Below, in pieces: positions 1 through 11,442 of a stretch of DNA of 64,000 bases. The notes under the pieces were generated by a model. It was not told the DNA's origin. It did not search any database and was given only the letters and a program-made list of their open reading frames with translations. The DNA is taken from NCBI RefSeq assembly GCF_947331815.1, contig NZ_OX373462.1, positions 124,001 through 188,000 of the forward strand, written 5' to 3'. Source of the DNA: Cyanobacterium sp. uoEpiScrs1 (GTDB lineage: Bacteria; Cyanobacteriota; Cyanobacteriia; Cyanobacteriales; Microcystaceae). Positions within the stretch are counted from its first letter, which is position 1; each line of letters opens with the position of its first letter. A program made the position numbers and the translations under genes.

Positions 1-167
1 GGTTGATAAGGAATAATCTCTAAGTCAGAAAACTCAGAAGCAGAATATAGTTGTTGAACATGATTGGCATTACGGGTCAAAATCAATAATTGATGTCCAT
101 CATTTTTTAATTTTTTAACCAACCGACTACCAACAAATCCAGTAGCTCCGGTAATAGCAATTTTCAT
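1..167 (-). CDS. NAD-dependent epimerase-like protein, N-terminal part
   Basis: Only the first 55 codons are inside the window; the gene runs off the left edge. The protein begins with a Rossmann-fold nucleotide-binding start (MKIAITGATGFVGSRLV, with the GxxGFxG fingerprint of extended SDR epimerases) followed by a helix and LLILTRN. This resembles the SDR39U1/YfcH-like epimerases common in cyanobacteria, but the catalytic YxxxK region is not visible, so the exact family is inference. The start is the ATG complementary to 165-167. Whether the gene is intact beyond the edge cannot be judged. Confidence 0.7.
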   Translation of the reverse strand, partial: MKIAITGATGFVGSRLVKKLKNDGHQLLILTRNANHVQQLYSASEFSDLEIIPYQ

Positions 168-556
168 AAAAAAAATAGATAATAAATAATTAAAAATTTA
201 ACTAATTTGAGCTACTTTTGTAACTAACAGTACTGGTCTCTTTATAGAATAATGCATATATTAGTAAATAAGGTAAATAACTTGGCTTAATTTTAAATTC
301 ATATTTAACTCATTGTAACTTATGTTTTTTATTCTTACCCCGAAGCAGACTCTCCCAAAGAAGTTCAGTTCTAAATTGAATATTCAGAATTAACTAACCA
401 CAAATTTCTATGAATTTTTTTTATAAATCCTCACATTTTCTAGAAGTTTTAGAACTTTAAATATTATTAGAACACAATGGAAAACTCTCCCTTTGAGATA
501 ATGTAAACTATCATCATTTTAAGCTTCTTGAATATATATTCTATATTTGATAGATA
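168..556. other. AT-rich intergenic region, no gene seen
   Basis: Lies between the start of the epimerase-like gene and the petM terminator hairpin. It is AT-rich, has stops in all frames, and I see no repeat or RNA signature. It should hold the epimerase promoter, which I cannot place. Confidence 0.5.
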
Positions 557-593
557 TGAGGGATAACAAGATAATTTATTTCGTTATCCCTCA
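557..593 (-). terminator. Terminator hairpin after petM
   Basis: An 11-bp perfect inverted repeat (557-567 with 583-593, arm TGAGGGATAAC) with a 15-nt loop. It starts 15 nt beyond the petM stop on the minus strand. No strong T-run follows, so factor-independent termination is inferred from position and stem only. Confidence 0.6.
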
Positions 594-607
594 GTATAAA
601 TTAAAAA

Positions 608-721
608 TTACTCAGGTCCTCCTCCCTGAATCTTTAGGATAAGAAATCCCCAAGCTAAACCTACCAATACGAGAACAACACAGAGAATAGCTCCGTTAAA
701 CATCATACTTTCTGCGCTCAT
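608..721 (-). CDS. petM: Cytochrome b6-f complex subunit 7 (PetM)
   Basis: A 37-residue protein with one transmembrane helix: [13 protein letters not shown], then a hydrophobic stretch ending [14 protein letters not shown]. This is the hallmark sequence of PetM, a small single-span subunit of the cytochrome b6f complex that transfers electrons between plastoquinone and plastocyanin or cytochrome c6 in thylakoids. The family is usually about 35 residues, so it looks full length. It is transcribed alone, divergent from pdxA, with a hairpin just downstream. Together with petB and petD near 34 kb it shows that b6f is kept. The gene is easily missed because it is so short. Confidence 0.9.
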   Translation of the reverse strand: MSAESMMFNGAILCVVLVLVGLAWGFLILKIQGGGPE

Positions 722-890
722 CCTAATTGCTCCTTAACGAATTAATAAACATTAACTTTTGTTGCAATTGTAGCTGTCAACAAGTTACTTAATCTTAGTT
801 GAAAGTAAGCGGATAAAAATACCTACAAACCTTAAGCCGAAACTGGCTTATCCATTGATATCATTGTAGAACATAAGGCGACATTGTGAG

Positions 891-2033
891 ATGCAACCTC
901 TTAACTTGAAAACTGCATTAAAATCTGAAATTATCGACCGACCTAACTCCCACCGTCTTCATTTAGCTATAACGATGGGAGACCCTGGAGGAATTGGAGC
1001 AGAAATTATTCTGAAAGCGTTGGCTGATCCCTCAATTACTGAAAATTGTTGTATAACAGTATTTGGAACACAGTCAATTTTAAAAAAAAACTATCAATTA
1101 TTACAGACTACTGGGGAATCACTGGCTGATCCTGAATCTTTGTCTGTGGTAGATGTTCCACTTAACAAGACAACCTTATCTCAGATTACTCTAGGACAGG
1201 GAAATCAAGCTAGTGGTAAAGCAAGTTTTGCTTACTTAGAGGCAGCTATTGACCTTACCATAAAAGGTAGATTTCAAGGCATTGTAACCGCACCTATTGC
1301 TAAGTCTTGTTGGAAGGCAGCAGGGTTTAACTATCCAGGACAAACTGAAATATTAGCCCAGAGAGCAGGTGTTGAAAAGTTTGGAATGTTATTCGTTGCA
1401 CAATCGCCACACACAGGGTGGACATTGCGCACTTTATTGGCCACTACCCATATCCCTTTGTGCCAAGTTTCTGCTAATTTAACCCCCGAATTGATGACCT
1501 TAAAGTTAGAACTGTTAATCAACTGTTTACAGCGAGATTTCTCGATTAAAAAACCCAAAATTATTATTTCTGGACTAAATCCTCATAGCGGGGAGCAGGG
1601 ACACTTGGGTACTGAAGAAAAAGATTGGCTGTTCTTTTGGTTGAAGACTCAACAAAAACGATATAAAGATGTTGAACTGGTAGGGTTGGTGCCGCCTGAC
1701 ACTATGTGGGTTAAACCTGGAAAATCCTGGTTTGGAAGTCAGCTAAAGTTTATGCAAACGAAGAATACTTCAGCTGATAACTCAAATACTAGTGCAATAG
1801 ATTCAGGAGATGCTTATGTTGCACTGTATCACGATCAAGGACTAATTCCCGTTAAATTAATGGCTTTTGATCAAGCAATTAATACTACTATTGGTTTACC
1901 ATTTATCAGGACTTCTCCCGATCATGGAACTGCCTTTGACATTGTAGGTAAAGGCATTGCTAGAGCTACGAGTATGAAAACAGCTATCAAATTAGCTTCT
2001 AAATTAGCCTATCACCGGTTAACTTTAGGATGA
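891..2033 (+). CDS. pdxA: 4-hydroxythreonine-4-phosphate dehydrogenase (PdxA)
   Basis: NAD-dependent enzyme of the DXP-dependent vitamin B6 pathway; it oxidises 4-phosphohydroxy-L-threonine before condensation by PdxJ. The 380-residue protein has the family start [12 protein letters not shown] (about residues 28-39), the AP(I/L)xK segment, and the three histidine contexts that bind the metal in known PdxA structures ([18 protein letters not shown] and [10 protein letters not shown]). The C-terminal [15 protein letters not shown] is also typical. The segment usually reading GHTE is GQTE (YPGQTE) here. The first ~20 residues are an extra N-terminal leader, so a later start cannot be excluded, but no other ATG precedes the conserved domain. 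A 14-bp hairpin lies 38 nt after the stop. Confidence 0.95.
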   Translation: MQPLNLKTALKSEIIDRPNSHRLHLAITMGDPGGIGAEIILKALADPSITENCCITVFGTQSILKKNYQLLQTTGESLADPESLSVVDVPLNKTTLSQITLGQGNQASGKASFAYLEAAIDLTIKGRFQGIVTAPIAKSCWKAAGFNYPGQTEILAQRAGVEKFGMLFVAQSPHTGWTLRTLLATTHIPLCQVSANLTPELMTLKLELLINCLQRDFSIKKPKIIISGLNPHSGEQGHLGTEEKDWLFFWLKTQQKRYKDVELVGLVPPDTMWVKPGKSWFGSQLKFMQTKNTSADNSNTSAIDSGDAYVALYHDQGLIPVKLMAFDQAINTTIGLPFIRTSPDHGTAFDIVGKGIARATSMKTAIKLASKLAYHRLTLG

Positions 2034-2071
2034 TTTTCGATTTTTTATCTCTATAAATAGCTCCTTTCACA

Positions 2072-2106
2072 CAAAATAATAATATTGTTCAGATATTATT
2101 ATTTTG
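2072..2106 (+). terminator. Terminator hairpin after pdxA
   Basis: A 14-bp perfect inverted repeat, 2072-2085 with 2093-2106, loop of 7 nt. The stem is almost entirely A/T (arm CAAAATAATAATAT). It sits 38 nt after the pdxA stop. Confidence 0.6.
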
Positions 2107-2412
2107 CTCATCAATAGACGGTATTTATTTGAGAAAAAGAGCTTTTTACTATACCATTTTGTAGTTAAGTAATAAGTTTTGCAATCTCTATTTTATTGGT
2201 CAACATATTGAATTTTTAAGTAATTATATAAACCACAGAACGAATTTTTCTATATTGAAATTGAAGATAAGGTTTCTCTATCTAGTTAAATATAACCATT
2301 TACATATCAGTTAAAACTTAGGATAAAATTTCGTTATCTTTCCTAATCCTTAGTTTTTAGAAAGAGTAACTTAGTGCAGATTGGCTCAATAAGTAGGTGA
2401 GTATAAACAGAA
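2107..2412. other. Intergenic region, nothing recognised
   Basis: Lies between the convergent pdxA and groL terminators. It is AT-rich, with no ORF, repeat or RNA motif that I can support. Confidence 0.5.
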
Positions 2413-2433
2413 AGGGTGGGAAATACCCACCCT
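2413..2433 (-). terminator. GC-rich terminator after groL
   Basis: An 8-bp stem (AGGGTGGG 2413-2420 with CCCACCCT 2426-2433) and 5-nt loop, followed on the minus strand by TTTCTGTTTA. It lies 27 nt after the groL stop. This is the classic intrinsic-terminator form, unlike most hairpins in the window. Confidence 0.85.
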
Positions 2434-2459
2434 CTTGAAAATATTCAATAAATTTGAAC

Positions 2460-4127
<1,668 letters not shown>

Positions 4128-4225
4128 TCAATCTTTATGTGTAGGTGTCAGTAGTCTTTGTTGTGCCTATCCTGATTGACTTTTCAATGAATTGAGGGGG
4201 GGAATAGATTACCCTTGCTTCAAGC

Positions 4226-4537
4226 TTACGCAACTGCTGCTAAGATGTCCTTCTCGGATAACAATACATAATCTGCTCCACCGAGTTTAATATCAGTTCC
4301 AGCATATTTAGAGTAAAGAACTTGATCTCCAACTTTAACCTCAATTGCAGAACGGCTACCATCATCATTACGTTTACCGGGTCCAACGGCGACGATTTCA
4401 CCAATCTGGGGCTTTTCTTTAGCGGTTTCGGGGAGTAATATGCCTCCGGCTGTTTTTTCTTCAGATGCACTGACCTTAACAAATACGCGATCGCCAAGGG
4501 GTTTAACGGTTGAAACGTTGATACTAATTGCTGCCAT
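4226..4537 (-). CDS. groS: 10-kDa co-chaperonin GroES
   Basis: Heptameric lid of GroEL. The 103-residue protein shows the conserved [11 protein letters not shown] start, the GroEL-binding mobile loop [19 protein letters not shown], and the roof and C-terminal strands ([32 protein letters not shown]). It is the first gene of the groS-groL operon. The CIRCE element lies 63 nt upstream of the start codon. Confidence 0.98.
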   Translation of the reverse strand: MAAISINVSTVKPLGDRVFVKVSASEEKTAGGILLPETAKEKPQIGEIVAVGPGKRNDDGSRSAIEVKVGDQVLYSKYAGTDIKLGGADYVLLSEKDILAAVA

Positions 4538-4600
4538 GTATAAATCCTCTAGGATTTGATTTAAAGTTAAATCTCAGAAAAGGTGATGTATCTCAATAAG

Positions 4601-4627
4601 TTAGCACTCTCACCTCATGAGTGCTAA
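4601..4627. promoter_or_regulatory. CIRCE operator (HrcA box) of groS-groL
   Basis: A perfect inverted repeat TTAGCACTC-N9-GAGTGCTAA, identical to the CIRCE consensus, 63 nt upstream of the groS start. In cyanobacteria, as in other bacteria, HrcA binds this element and represses groESL until heat shock. Its exact conservation in an otherwise decaying genome implies HrcA control is still under selection; hrcA itself is not in the window. Confidence 0.95.
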
Positions 4628-5399
4628 TTTAGCGAAATAGAGGCAAGAGTGGCAACAGGTAGTTATGTACGGGTTTCCGAACTGATCTCAAAAGATCATT
4701 GATTAACTATCACGTATGGACGGAAGACTAAGATATTTTTAAATATTAGTTATTTTTACTGACAAATTTTGTTTTTTTTATAGTTTAGTTTAAACATAGT
4801 GAATTTAAACTGAACTCTTCAGTCCTTGATTATTCAAAATTTAACAAATAAATTACCATAACTAAAACTATTAAAACTAAGTACAGTTATTAACTGGCTA
4901 CCAATAAGTAATGTTTATACTGGTCACAATGTAAACATTACTTTTGAGTTCATTGATCGTGTTAATACGATTAATAACAATGTTTAATTGTTATATATTA
5001 ATGGCAGTATTCTTGAATAAGATTCAATATTGTTTTTGATTAAATCTTAATTAACCGTACATCCTTTCAGGATCAAATACTGTGACTAGCCTGAATTTTG
5101 TTTATGAAAATTTACAAATATTTTTATCAACTATAGCTATATTGAAAATAAAATTTTTCTTGAAGTCTAATCCAATATTCCGCTGATTTTCAGCAGAGAA
5201 AGACTTTTATGCTTTCCTAACGATCAAATCATCATAAAATAATTTACTATTTAGTTAAATATTACTTATGTAGAATAGAATATTGATATAACTTGTTAGT
5301 TTTAATCAACTTAACTAGATTGTAAAGATTTGGATAGGTTAATTGAATAAACAATCAATGTTTTTTTTGATGAATTGCTGTAGAATAGTTAAATTAGTA
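4628..5399. other. AT-rich intergenic region with one hairpin
   Basis: The gap between the groES promoter and the dead esterase has no ORF of note. Its one clear structure is a 12-bp inverted repeat, 4906-4917 with 4932-4943 (arm AAGTAATGTTTA, 14-nt loop). It belongs to no obvious gene and may be the terminator of a lost one. Confidence 0.45.
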
Positions 5400-6001
5400 A
5401 AAGAAATTTAATGTCCACTATATTAATTTCATGATATTCAATCATTGTACTGATATTTTTTAAAGTTTCCTTATCTTTATTGACAGCTCGAACTGGAACT
5501 ATCATGCCTTGTATTCCATGCACGATTAAAATAGGAGAAACAAAAGGTGTGACGGCTTGAAGTTAAGAATGTAAATAACCACTTAAGCTACAAATACCAG
5601 CTAGTGACACTTATAAACCAACATTAAGGGACATTGCACCTCCTTGCGAAAAACCAGTAAGAATAGTTCTGGATAGTGGAATTCCAGTTGTATCTTTTAA
5701 AGAATATAATCAGTTTTGTAAAAGATTCCTACTTTGAGACTATCCTTGATAGTTCCGAGTTTCGAGATCGTACCAAGCTCGTCCTCCAGAAATTTTAGGG
5801 TGAGAAAAAGGTGCATTAGGAAAATTTAGCTGAAAATTTTTTAAAGATAGTATTGCAGCCAAAGAAGATAAATCCTTGGCATTAGCCCCCAACCATCCAA
5901 CATTTTAAAAGAAATAGAGGAACTATTCCCTCAGTATGGGCGATGGAAATAGCCTTTGAAGACACTAAAAACAACTCCTGTTTAAAAAATATTTTATCCA
6001 T
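5400..6001 (-). pseudogene. Dead phospholipase/carboxylesterase-family hydrolase
   Basis: Reading the minus strand from the ATG at 6001 gives a typical alpha/beta-hydrolase start (…GIVPLFLL). A frameshift follows at the oxyanion-hole region (H-G-W-G-A-N in relatives, VGWLGANAKDLSSLA here). One frame then runs on through NAPFSHPKISGGRAWYDLE, the nucleophile elbow TGFSQGGAMS with its serine, and ILIVHGIQGMIVP, where the catalytic histidine is expected just after. That frame is broken by at least four stop codons (after ETRNYQG, LLQN, LNVGL and GYLHS). The family is the small carboxylesterase/acyl-protein-thioesterase group. The intact motifs between stops show recent inactivation. It lies divergent from ndk. 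Confidence 0.85.
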
Positions 6002-6089
6002 TATTGATTGATCCTTGTTAACCCACAAAGGTAAACTAATTGAGTGTTTTTCAGACATTTTTATCAGGCAAGTAAAAAAGGAGTTAGCT

Positions 6090-6539
6090 TTGGAACAAAC
6101 ATTTATTATGGTCAAACCTGATGGAGTGCAACGTGGCTTAATTGGCGAAGTTATCAATCGTTTTGAAGCTAAAGGCTTTGTCCTCGTAGGACTCAAACTC
6201 ATACAAGTTTCTAAGGAATTGGCTGAGGCACATTATGATGTCCATAAAGAAAGACCTTTTTTTGGCAGTTTAGTTGAATTTATTTGTTCTTCACCAGTGA
6301 TAGCAATGGTATGGCAAGGAAAAGGGGTAGTCGCATCCGCTAGACTTATCATTGGAGCAACAGACCCTTTAACGGCTACACCAGGAACTATTAGAGGTGA
6401 TTATGGAATGAGTATTGAACGTAATCTGATTCACGGTTCTGATGCCATTGAGACTGCTCAAAAAGAAATTAGTCTTTGGTTTAATAACAAAGAATTGAGC
6501 AGTTGGGAACCTACGATAACACCCTGGTTGTATGAATAG
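6090..6539 (+). CDS. ndk: Nucleoside diphosphate kinase
   Basis: Transfers the gamma phosphate from ATP to other NDPs through a phosphohistidine. I place the start at the TTG at 6090 rather than at any upstream ATG, because an AAGGAG ribosome-binding site (6078-6083) lies 6 nt before it and this gives 149 residues, the usual length. The protein starts [15 protein letters not shown], and has the active-site region with [16 protein letters not shown], where H is the phosphorylated residue, plus [15 protein letters not shown]. The 25 codons upstream in frame have no similarity to the family and are probably untranslated. Confidence 0.95.
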   Translation: MEQTFIMVKPDGVQRGLIGEVINRFEAKGFVLVGLKLIQVSKELAEAHYDVHKERPFFGSLVEFICSSPVIAMVWQGKGVVASARLIIGATDPLTATPGTIRGDYGMSIERNLIHGSDAIETAQKEISLWFNNKELSSWEPTITPWLYE

Positions 6540-6577
6540 ATATATTTACCTTTATTTAATTAATTGCTAACGGGCTC

Positions 6578-6616
6578 GCTCACAAGAAAAGGTTTACCCT
6601 CCTCCTTCGTGTGAGC
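6578..6616 (+). terminator. Terminator hairpin after ndk
   Basis: Stem GCTCACA…TGTGAGC (6578-6584 with 6610-6616), extended to about 11 bp with one mismatch, 38 nt after the ndk stop. It is more GC-rich than its surroundings. Confidence 0.65.
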
Positions 6617-7360
6617 ACCGTAATATTTTTGAAAAAATCTTATTTTATTTGTACTTAACAATAGCATTTCTAGAACTAAATTCAAGAGTAATCTCGAAAA
6701 TCATAACTAGATTTTATGGACTTATTTAAAAGTCATTCTAGGTGAATATACTGATACTATTTGTTGTTAACAGAATATATAAAAACAATTACCATAGTTT
6801 TTTTGCTAAAATTTAAGAGATAAAAAATTATAATTTTGTGCACTGAAATATTTTGTTATTTTTTGTTGAAAGAGCATTAATTATCCAACTGTTCTTTATT
6901 TTATTTACAATATAATTAAAATATAATGATTGTTCCTATTCATTAGAAAATCACAGTAAATTACAAGCACAATACTTATATTTTTGTTAATTTGTTATGA
7001 CTTCAATCCTACCAAGTTATTATTGAGATTTACTAATCACATTTACTCAAAAAATATCAACAATTTAAACAGTTTTTTAAATAAAAATAGAAAATTATAA
7101 TTTATACAAAATCAATAAAAACAACTTGTATTAATTTTGCTAAACTTTAAGCATTTTAACTAATTATTGTTGATTATTCTTTTTCATGAGATTGACATAA
7201 ATAGTTAAATCATAGATAATAACGGGTGATGTATCTCAATCATCCCTGCTCGGATCAGGTTAAGACATCGCTCTGAAAAGTAGAATATGGATAAACAAAC
7301 TAAGTAAGATCTAATTCTGCTACCTGTACGGCAACTAAAAAAGGACAGTTTATTTAAGTT
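6617..7360. other. Very AT-rich gap ending in the rplU leader
   Basis: Most of this stretch is extremely AT-rich with no ORF. The last ~140 nt before rplU are richer in G+C and contain GGGTGATGTATCTCAAT and CCTGCTCGGATCAGG, the latter able to form a small stem. This is probably the rplU-rpmA promoter and 5' leader, but I cannot assign a known leader class. Confidence 0.4.
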
Positions 7361-7744
7361 ATGAGTTACGCTATCGTTGAAGTAGGCGGACAGCAGATTC
7401 GTGTTGAGCCAGGTCGCTTTTATGACCTAAATTATCTCGGAGTTGACCCCGACAGCTCTTACAGTATTGATAAGGTTTTATTAGTTAACGATGAGGAAGA
7501 AGTTAGAGTAGGACAGCCTTTTGTTGAGGGAGCAATCGTTGAGGGGAGAATTCTGGAACATCGGCGGGGACGTAAAATTATTGTTTATAAAATGCGTCCT
7601 AAGAAGAAAACTCGGAAAAAAAGAGGACACCGCCAAGAACTGTCTCGCTTGATGATTTCCGCTATTAGGATTAATGATAAAGTCATTGGAGGGAACTCAA
7701 AAGACACATCAGAGGCTAAAACAGAGGCTACCTCCCCGTTGTGA
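7361..7744 (+). CDS. rplU: 50S ribosomal protein L21
   Basis: Large-subunit protein that binds 23S rRNA. The 127-residue product has the family start YAIVEVGGQQIRVEPG, the KVLLV strand, VEGRILEHRRGRKIIVYKMRPKKKTRKKRGHRQ and the C-terminal ISAI. A 20-residue polar C-terminal extension (GGNSKDTSEAKTEAT) goes beyond the usual domain. It is the first gene of the conserved rplU-rpmA pair, 69 nt ahead of rpmA. Confidence 0.97.
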   Translation: MSYAIVEVGGQQIRVEPGRFYDLNYLGVDPDSSYSIDKVLLVNDEEEVRVGQPFVEGAIVEGRILEHRRGRKIIVYKMRPKKKTRKKRGHRQELSRLMISAIRINDKVIGGNSKDTSEAKTEATSPL

Positions 7745-7813
7745 CAAGTGCTACCGAGGAAGGATAAATATCTATCATATAAATAATTTCATTGTACTAT
7801 AAAGGACAAAAAA

Positions 7814-8077
7814 ATGGCTCATAAGAAAGGAACGGGTAGTACGCGAAACGGTCGTGACTCGAGAGCACAAAGACTTGGGGTTAAACGGTATGGTGGTCAG
7901 ATTGTTAGAGCTGGAAATATTCTGATTCGCCAACGGGGAACTAAAGTTCATCCAGGGAATAATGTTGGTCGTGGTAGTGATGATACCCTGTTTGCTTTGA
8001 TTGATGGAATTGTCACTTTTGAACATAAAACCCGCAATCAGAAAAAGATCAGCATTTACCCTATAGTGGATGAATAG
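7814..8077 (+). CDS. rpmA: 50S ribosomal protein L27
   Basis: An 87-residue large-subunit protein whose N-terminal tail reaches the peptidyl-transferase centre. It begins [20 protein letters not shown], continues [32 protein letters not shown] and ends with the usual short basic segment. The start MAHKKG shows there is no cleavable N-terminal extension of the Firmicutes type. An AAAGGA box precedes the ATG. It forms an operon with rplU. Confidence 0.97.
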   Translation: MAHKKGTGSTRNGRDSRAQRLGVKRYGGQIVRAGNILIRQRGTKVHPGNNVGRGSDDTLFALIDGIVTFEHKTRNQKKISIYPIVDE

Positions 8078-8165
8078 ACCACTGTAAAGTAAAACGGTAA
8101 CCCCGGCAAATTAATCCGACTACAATACTGTTTCTGTGATGACAAATATGTTCTTAATTGATTGT

Positions 8166-8186
8166 AGGGTGGGCATTGCCCATCCT
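8166..8186. terminator. Shared terminator between rpmA and aroA
   Basis: A 9-bp stem (AGGGTGGGC 8166-8174 with GCCCATCCT 8178-8186, one G-U pair) and 3-nt loop. It sits in the 117-nt gap between the convergent ends of rpmA and aroA, so it could serve both strands. It is closer to the aroA stop (9 nt). Confidence 0.6.
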
Positions 8187-8194
8187 GACAGTCT

Positions 8195-9541
8195 TTACGT
8201 GATCAGTTGTTGCAAAGTGGTTATAAATTCGGGATAAGAAACTGCTATCGCTTCTGAACGATGAATGATAGTCGGCCCCTTAGCCATGAGAGCAGCGATA
8301 ACTAAACTCATAGCAATTCGGTGATCAGCATAACTATCTAATTCCCCCCCTGTTAAGGGAGTCCCTCCAACAATCTCTAGTCCATCGGGGAATTCTGTAA
8401 TTCTGGCTCCCATACGGTTTAATTGAGAAGCTATAGCTGCCAGACGGTCACTTTCTTTAACTCGCAGTTCTGCCGCATCCTTAATGACAGTTATCCCTTG
8501 AGCAAAAACTGCCGCCACCGTTAGAATAGGAATTTCATCAATTAGGCGGGGAATAATTTCTTCGCTAATTGTACAAGCTTTTAGACGACTTGATTTTACC
8601 CGCAAATCTGCTACAGGTTCCCCAGTAACCACCCTTTGATTCTCAAAAGTAATATTGGCTTCCATCATAGCCAATACTTCTAAAATACCGGTTCTTGTCG
8701 GGTTAACTCCCACATTTTTAATAACCAATTCTGATTCTGGAACAATAGCTCCGGCAACTAACCAAAAAGCTGCGGAACTAATATCTCCAGGGACCACCAC
8801 TTTTTGTCCAGTTAAGGGGGTTCCTCCTGTGATAGTCACACTATGAGTCGACGGATCAATATCTAAAGTTGCCCCAAAAGCTTGTAACATTCGTTCGCTA
8901 TGATCCCTGGATAAAGTAGGCTCGGTAATTGTCGTTTTACCCTCAGTCATCAGCCCTGCTAGAAGAATACAAGATTTAACCTGAGCTGAGGCAATGGAAG
9001 AATAATAATGGATGGGGGTTAAATTATGTCCTTGGATGGCAAGAGGAGCTAGGGAATGATTTTTTCTTCCCCAAATTTTTGCCCCCATTTCCTGTAAAGG
9101 TTTAACTACACGAGACATAGGACGAGTTCGTAAAGAATTATCCCCCGTTATGCAAAAAAAATGACCTTGATGGGAGGCTAGTAACCCTAACATTAATCGT
9201 ATGGTTGTTCCTGAATTGCCAGCATCAAGAACATTTAGTGGTTCTTGTAAATTTTTTAGTCCTACTCCCTTGAAAGTGATACAGTCGCTATTGAGGGGAG
9301 GGATTTCAACTCCCATTCTCCGCAGACAAACGGCAGTATTGTGAGGATCTTGCCCCAATAATAATCCTTTAATGATAGTCTCTCCTTGAGAGATTGCTCC
9401 CAATATTAAAGCGCGATGGGAAATTGATTTATCCCCGGGAATTTTAAAAGTTCCCTGTAATGCTAATTCTGAAGACTGTAAATTAATAATCAAGTCCTGG
9501 TGGTCGGCAATTGTTTTGAGAGTGATAAAAGATGATGACAT
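8195..9541 (-). CDS. aroA: 3-phosphoshikimate 1-carboxyvinyltransferase (EPSP synthase)
   Basis: Sixth step of the shikimate pathway: joins shikimate-3-phosphate and phosphoenolpyruvate. The 448-residue protein has both inverse-repeat domains, with [16 protein letters not shown] near residue 38, the PEP-site segment [17 protein letters not shown] near 105, [25 protein letters not shown] near 340, and [13 protein letters not shown] near 360. The [10 protein letters not shown] form of the PEP site is that of the Bacillus-like class rather than the enteric one. All catalytic motifs look intact. The gene is transcribed alone, convergent to rpmA. Confidence 0.97.
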   Translation of the reverse strand: MSSSFITLKTIADHQDLIINLQSSELALQGTFKIPGDKSISHRALILGAISQGETIIKGLLLGQDPHNTAVCLRRMGVEIPPLNSDCITFKGVGLKNLQEPLNVLDAGNSGTTIRLMLGLLASHQGHFFCITGDNSLRTRPMSRVVKPLQEMGAKIWGRKNHSLAPLAIQGHNLTPIHYYSSIASAQVKSCILLAGLMTEGKTTITEPTLSRDHSERMLQAFGATLDIDPSTHSVTITGGTPLTGQKVVVPGDISSAAFWLVAGAIVPESELVIKNVGVNPTRTGILEVLAMMEANITFENQRVVTGEPVADLRVKSSRLKACTISEEIIPRLIDEIPILTVAAVFAQGITVIKDAAELRVKESDRLAAIASQLNRMGARITEFPDGLEIVGGTPLTGGELDSYADHRIAMSLVIAALMAKGPTIIHRSEAIAVSYPEFITTLQQLIT

Positions 9542-9642
9542 AAGCTAAGCTAGTTGCTGGTAAATATTTACTAAGGACGTTAAAAATTTAACAGACTATA
9601 TAACCTGGTACAAAATTTAATTGTTCTATCATGTTCCAGTAT

Positions 9643-11442
9643 TTATTGAATCTCAAGACCGTATAAACGCACGATCAGAATGGGGACGAAAATGATCATC
9701 ATTAAATTTATTGGTCCGCCAACTCGTACGAAATCTAAGAAACGATAGCCTCCTGGAGTATACACCATTGTATTAGTTTGATAGCCAATGGGGGTTGTGA
9801 AACTATTAGAAGCAGCAAAAGTTACAGCAAACATAAAAGCATAGGGGTTTAGATTTAAAGTTTCGGCAACTTGAACTGCGATAGGAAACATAAGAACAAC
9901 AGAAGCATTGTTTGATAGAATTTCTGTAAGTATAGAGGTAATAAAAAAGAAGAATGTTAATATCCAATATCCTGATATAGTTCCTCCTAAATCAACCAAA
10001 TAATTTGCTAACCATTCAGTTGCCCCCGATTTGTTCATGGCTGTACCTAAAGGAAGTAATCCTGCTAAAAGGAAAATGACATCCCACCGTACGGAACCAT
10101 AAATTTCTCCCGGCTTTAAACAGCGTGTGAAAATCATCATTAAGACCCCTGATAAACTACTAACCAAGATCGGTAATAGATTAACAGCGGATAGAATAAT
10201 GACACTACTTATAATTACTAAAGCAGTCCAAGCTTTATCTTGTCTGACTGTTTCTAGGTTTCGTTCTTCTAATACCAACATCTCTCGAGTTGTTTGTAAA
10301 CCAATAAAACTCTGTTTGGGACCTTGAACTAATAATAAATCTCCAAATTTTAAAGGAACTTTTCCTAATCTTTCTCTAACTAATTCTTCTCCCCTCCTAA
10401 CGGCTAAAACTGTAGCATTATAACGTTGACGAAATCTTATATCTTTTAAGGTGGAACCAATTAAACTAGAGTTGGAAAGAATTAATATTTCAGCTACTTT
10501 CTCTTCACCTGTATTAATTTCTTCTTCAATACTTTCATTATTAAATTGAACATTTGGAAATATTTCAATTCCTTTTTCATCCCTGATTTTTAGTAAATCT
10601 CCTTTATTTACTCTAACTAGTAATATGTCACCAACTGAAATAATTTTATCGGCCAATGGTTGAGGAAAGCGAGTATCATTATGAATAATTTCAAGAACAT
10701 CTAAATCAAACTTTCTCTGAATTTCACTTTGATAGAGAGTTTGTCCAACTAAACTTGAACGAGGTGTAATAATAACTTCACTAACGTAATCTTTAAGATT
10801 GTAACTTTCTCCCAATGAACTACTACTAGGAGATTTACGGTCAGGTAAAATCTTAGGGGCAATTACCACTAAATAACTTAAGCCAATTATAAAAGTTAGT
10901 ACCCCTAATCTACTAAATTCAAATAGACCAAATTCTTTATATCCTAACTGTTGAGATAATCCGCTAGCTAAAATATTAGTTGAAGTACCAACAAGGGTTA
11001 ACATACCTCCCAATATTGAACAATAAGACAAAGGAATCATTAATTTAGAAGAAGAAATATTTTGCTTTTTACTCCATTCTTCAATCATTGGTAAAAACAT
11101 AGCAACTACAGCTGTATTATTAATAATAGCTGTAATTGGACCTATGATTATTCCAACGATAAAAATATTTCGGCTAGTACTATTTCCTCCCCACTTGATG
11201 AGCCAGTTCTGTATTACTTGAAGTGCACCAGTACGAGTAATTCCAGCACTTAGAATAAACATTGCCATGACAGTAACCGTAGCAGAATTTCCAAAACCAG
11301 CAATACCTTCTTCAGGAGTTATTACTCCTGAAATCATCAAAATTACGGCAATAGTAATAGCTGTTATATCAGGAGGAAATAGTTCACAAACAAATAAAAT
11401 TAATGCACAAAAAACAACCCCTAATGTAAAAACAATTTCCAT
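9643..11442 (-). CDS. SLC13-type permease with two RCK_C domains
   Basis: A 599-residue membrane protein of the DASS/SLC13 (ArsB-NhaD superfamily) type. It has an N-terminal block of membrane spans (to about residue 195), two central soluble TrkA-C/RCK_C-like domains (about 210-290 and 300-385), then a second membrane block. Typical motifs are AGFGNSATVTVMAMFILSAGI, NNTAVVAMFLPM and, in the second half, LSNNASVVLMFPIA and FAASNSFTTPIGYQTNTMVYTPGGY. Cyanobacterial members include Na+/sulfate-type transporters, but the substrate cannot be read from sequence. It stands alone, 101 nt upstream of aroA on the same strand. Confidence 0.88.
   Translation of the reverse strand: MEIVFTLGVVFCALILFVCELFPPDITAITIAVILMISGVITPEEGIAGFGNSATVTVMAMFILSAGITRTGALQVIQNWLIKWGGNSTSRNIFIVGIIIGPITAIINNTAVVAMFLPMIEEWSKKQNISSSKLMIPLSYCSILGGMLTLVGTSTNILASGLSQQLGYKEFGLFEFSRLGVLTFIIGLSYLVVIAPKILPDRKSPSSSSLGESYNLKDYVSEVIITPRSSLVGQTLYQSEIQRKFDLDVLEIIHNDTRFPQPLADKIISVGDILLVRVNKGDLLKIRDEKGIEIFPNVQFNNESIEEEINTGEEKVAEILILSNSSLIGSTLKDIRFRQRYNATVLAVRRGEELVRERLGKVPLKFGDLLLVQGPKQSFIGLQTTREMLVLEERNLETVRQDKAWTALVIISSVIILSAVNLLPILVSSLSGVLMMIFTRCLKPGEIYGSVRWDVIFLLAGLLPLGTAMNKSGATEWLANYLVDLGGTISGYWILTFFFFITSILTEILSNNASVVLMFPIAVQVAETLNLNPYAFMFAVTFAASNSFTTPIGYQTNTMVYTPGGYRFLDFVRVGGPINLMMIIFVPILIVRLYGLEIQ

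Noticed and set aside
6015-6089. Extended N-terminus of ndk from an upstream ATG
   Set aside because: The 25 extra residues do not resemble the family, while the TTG at 6090 has an AAGGAG site and gives the normal 149-residue length.
7200-7360. Known ribosomal-protein L21 leader RNA
   Set aside because: The leader is G+C-richer and can form a small stem, but I cannot match the described L21 leader structure by eye.
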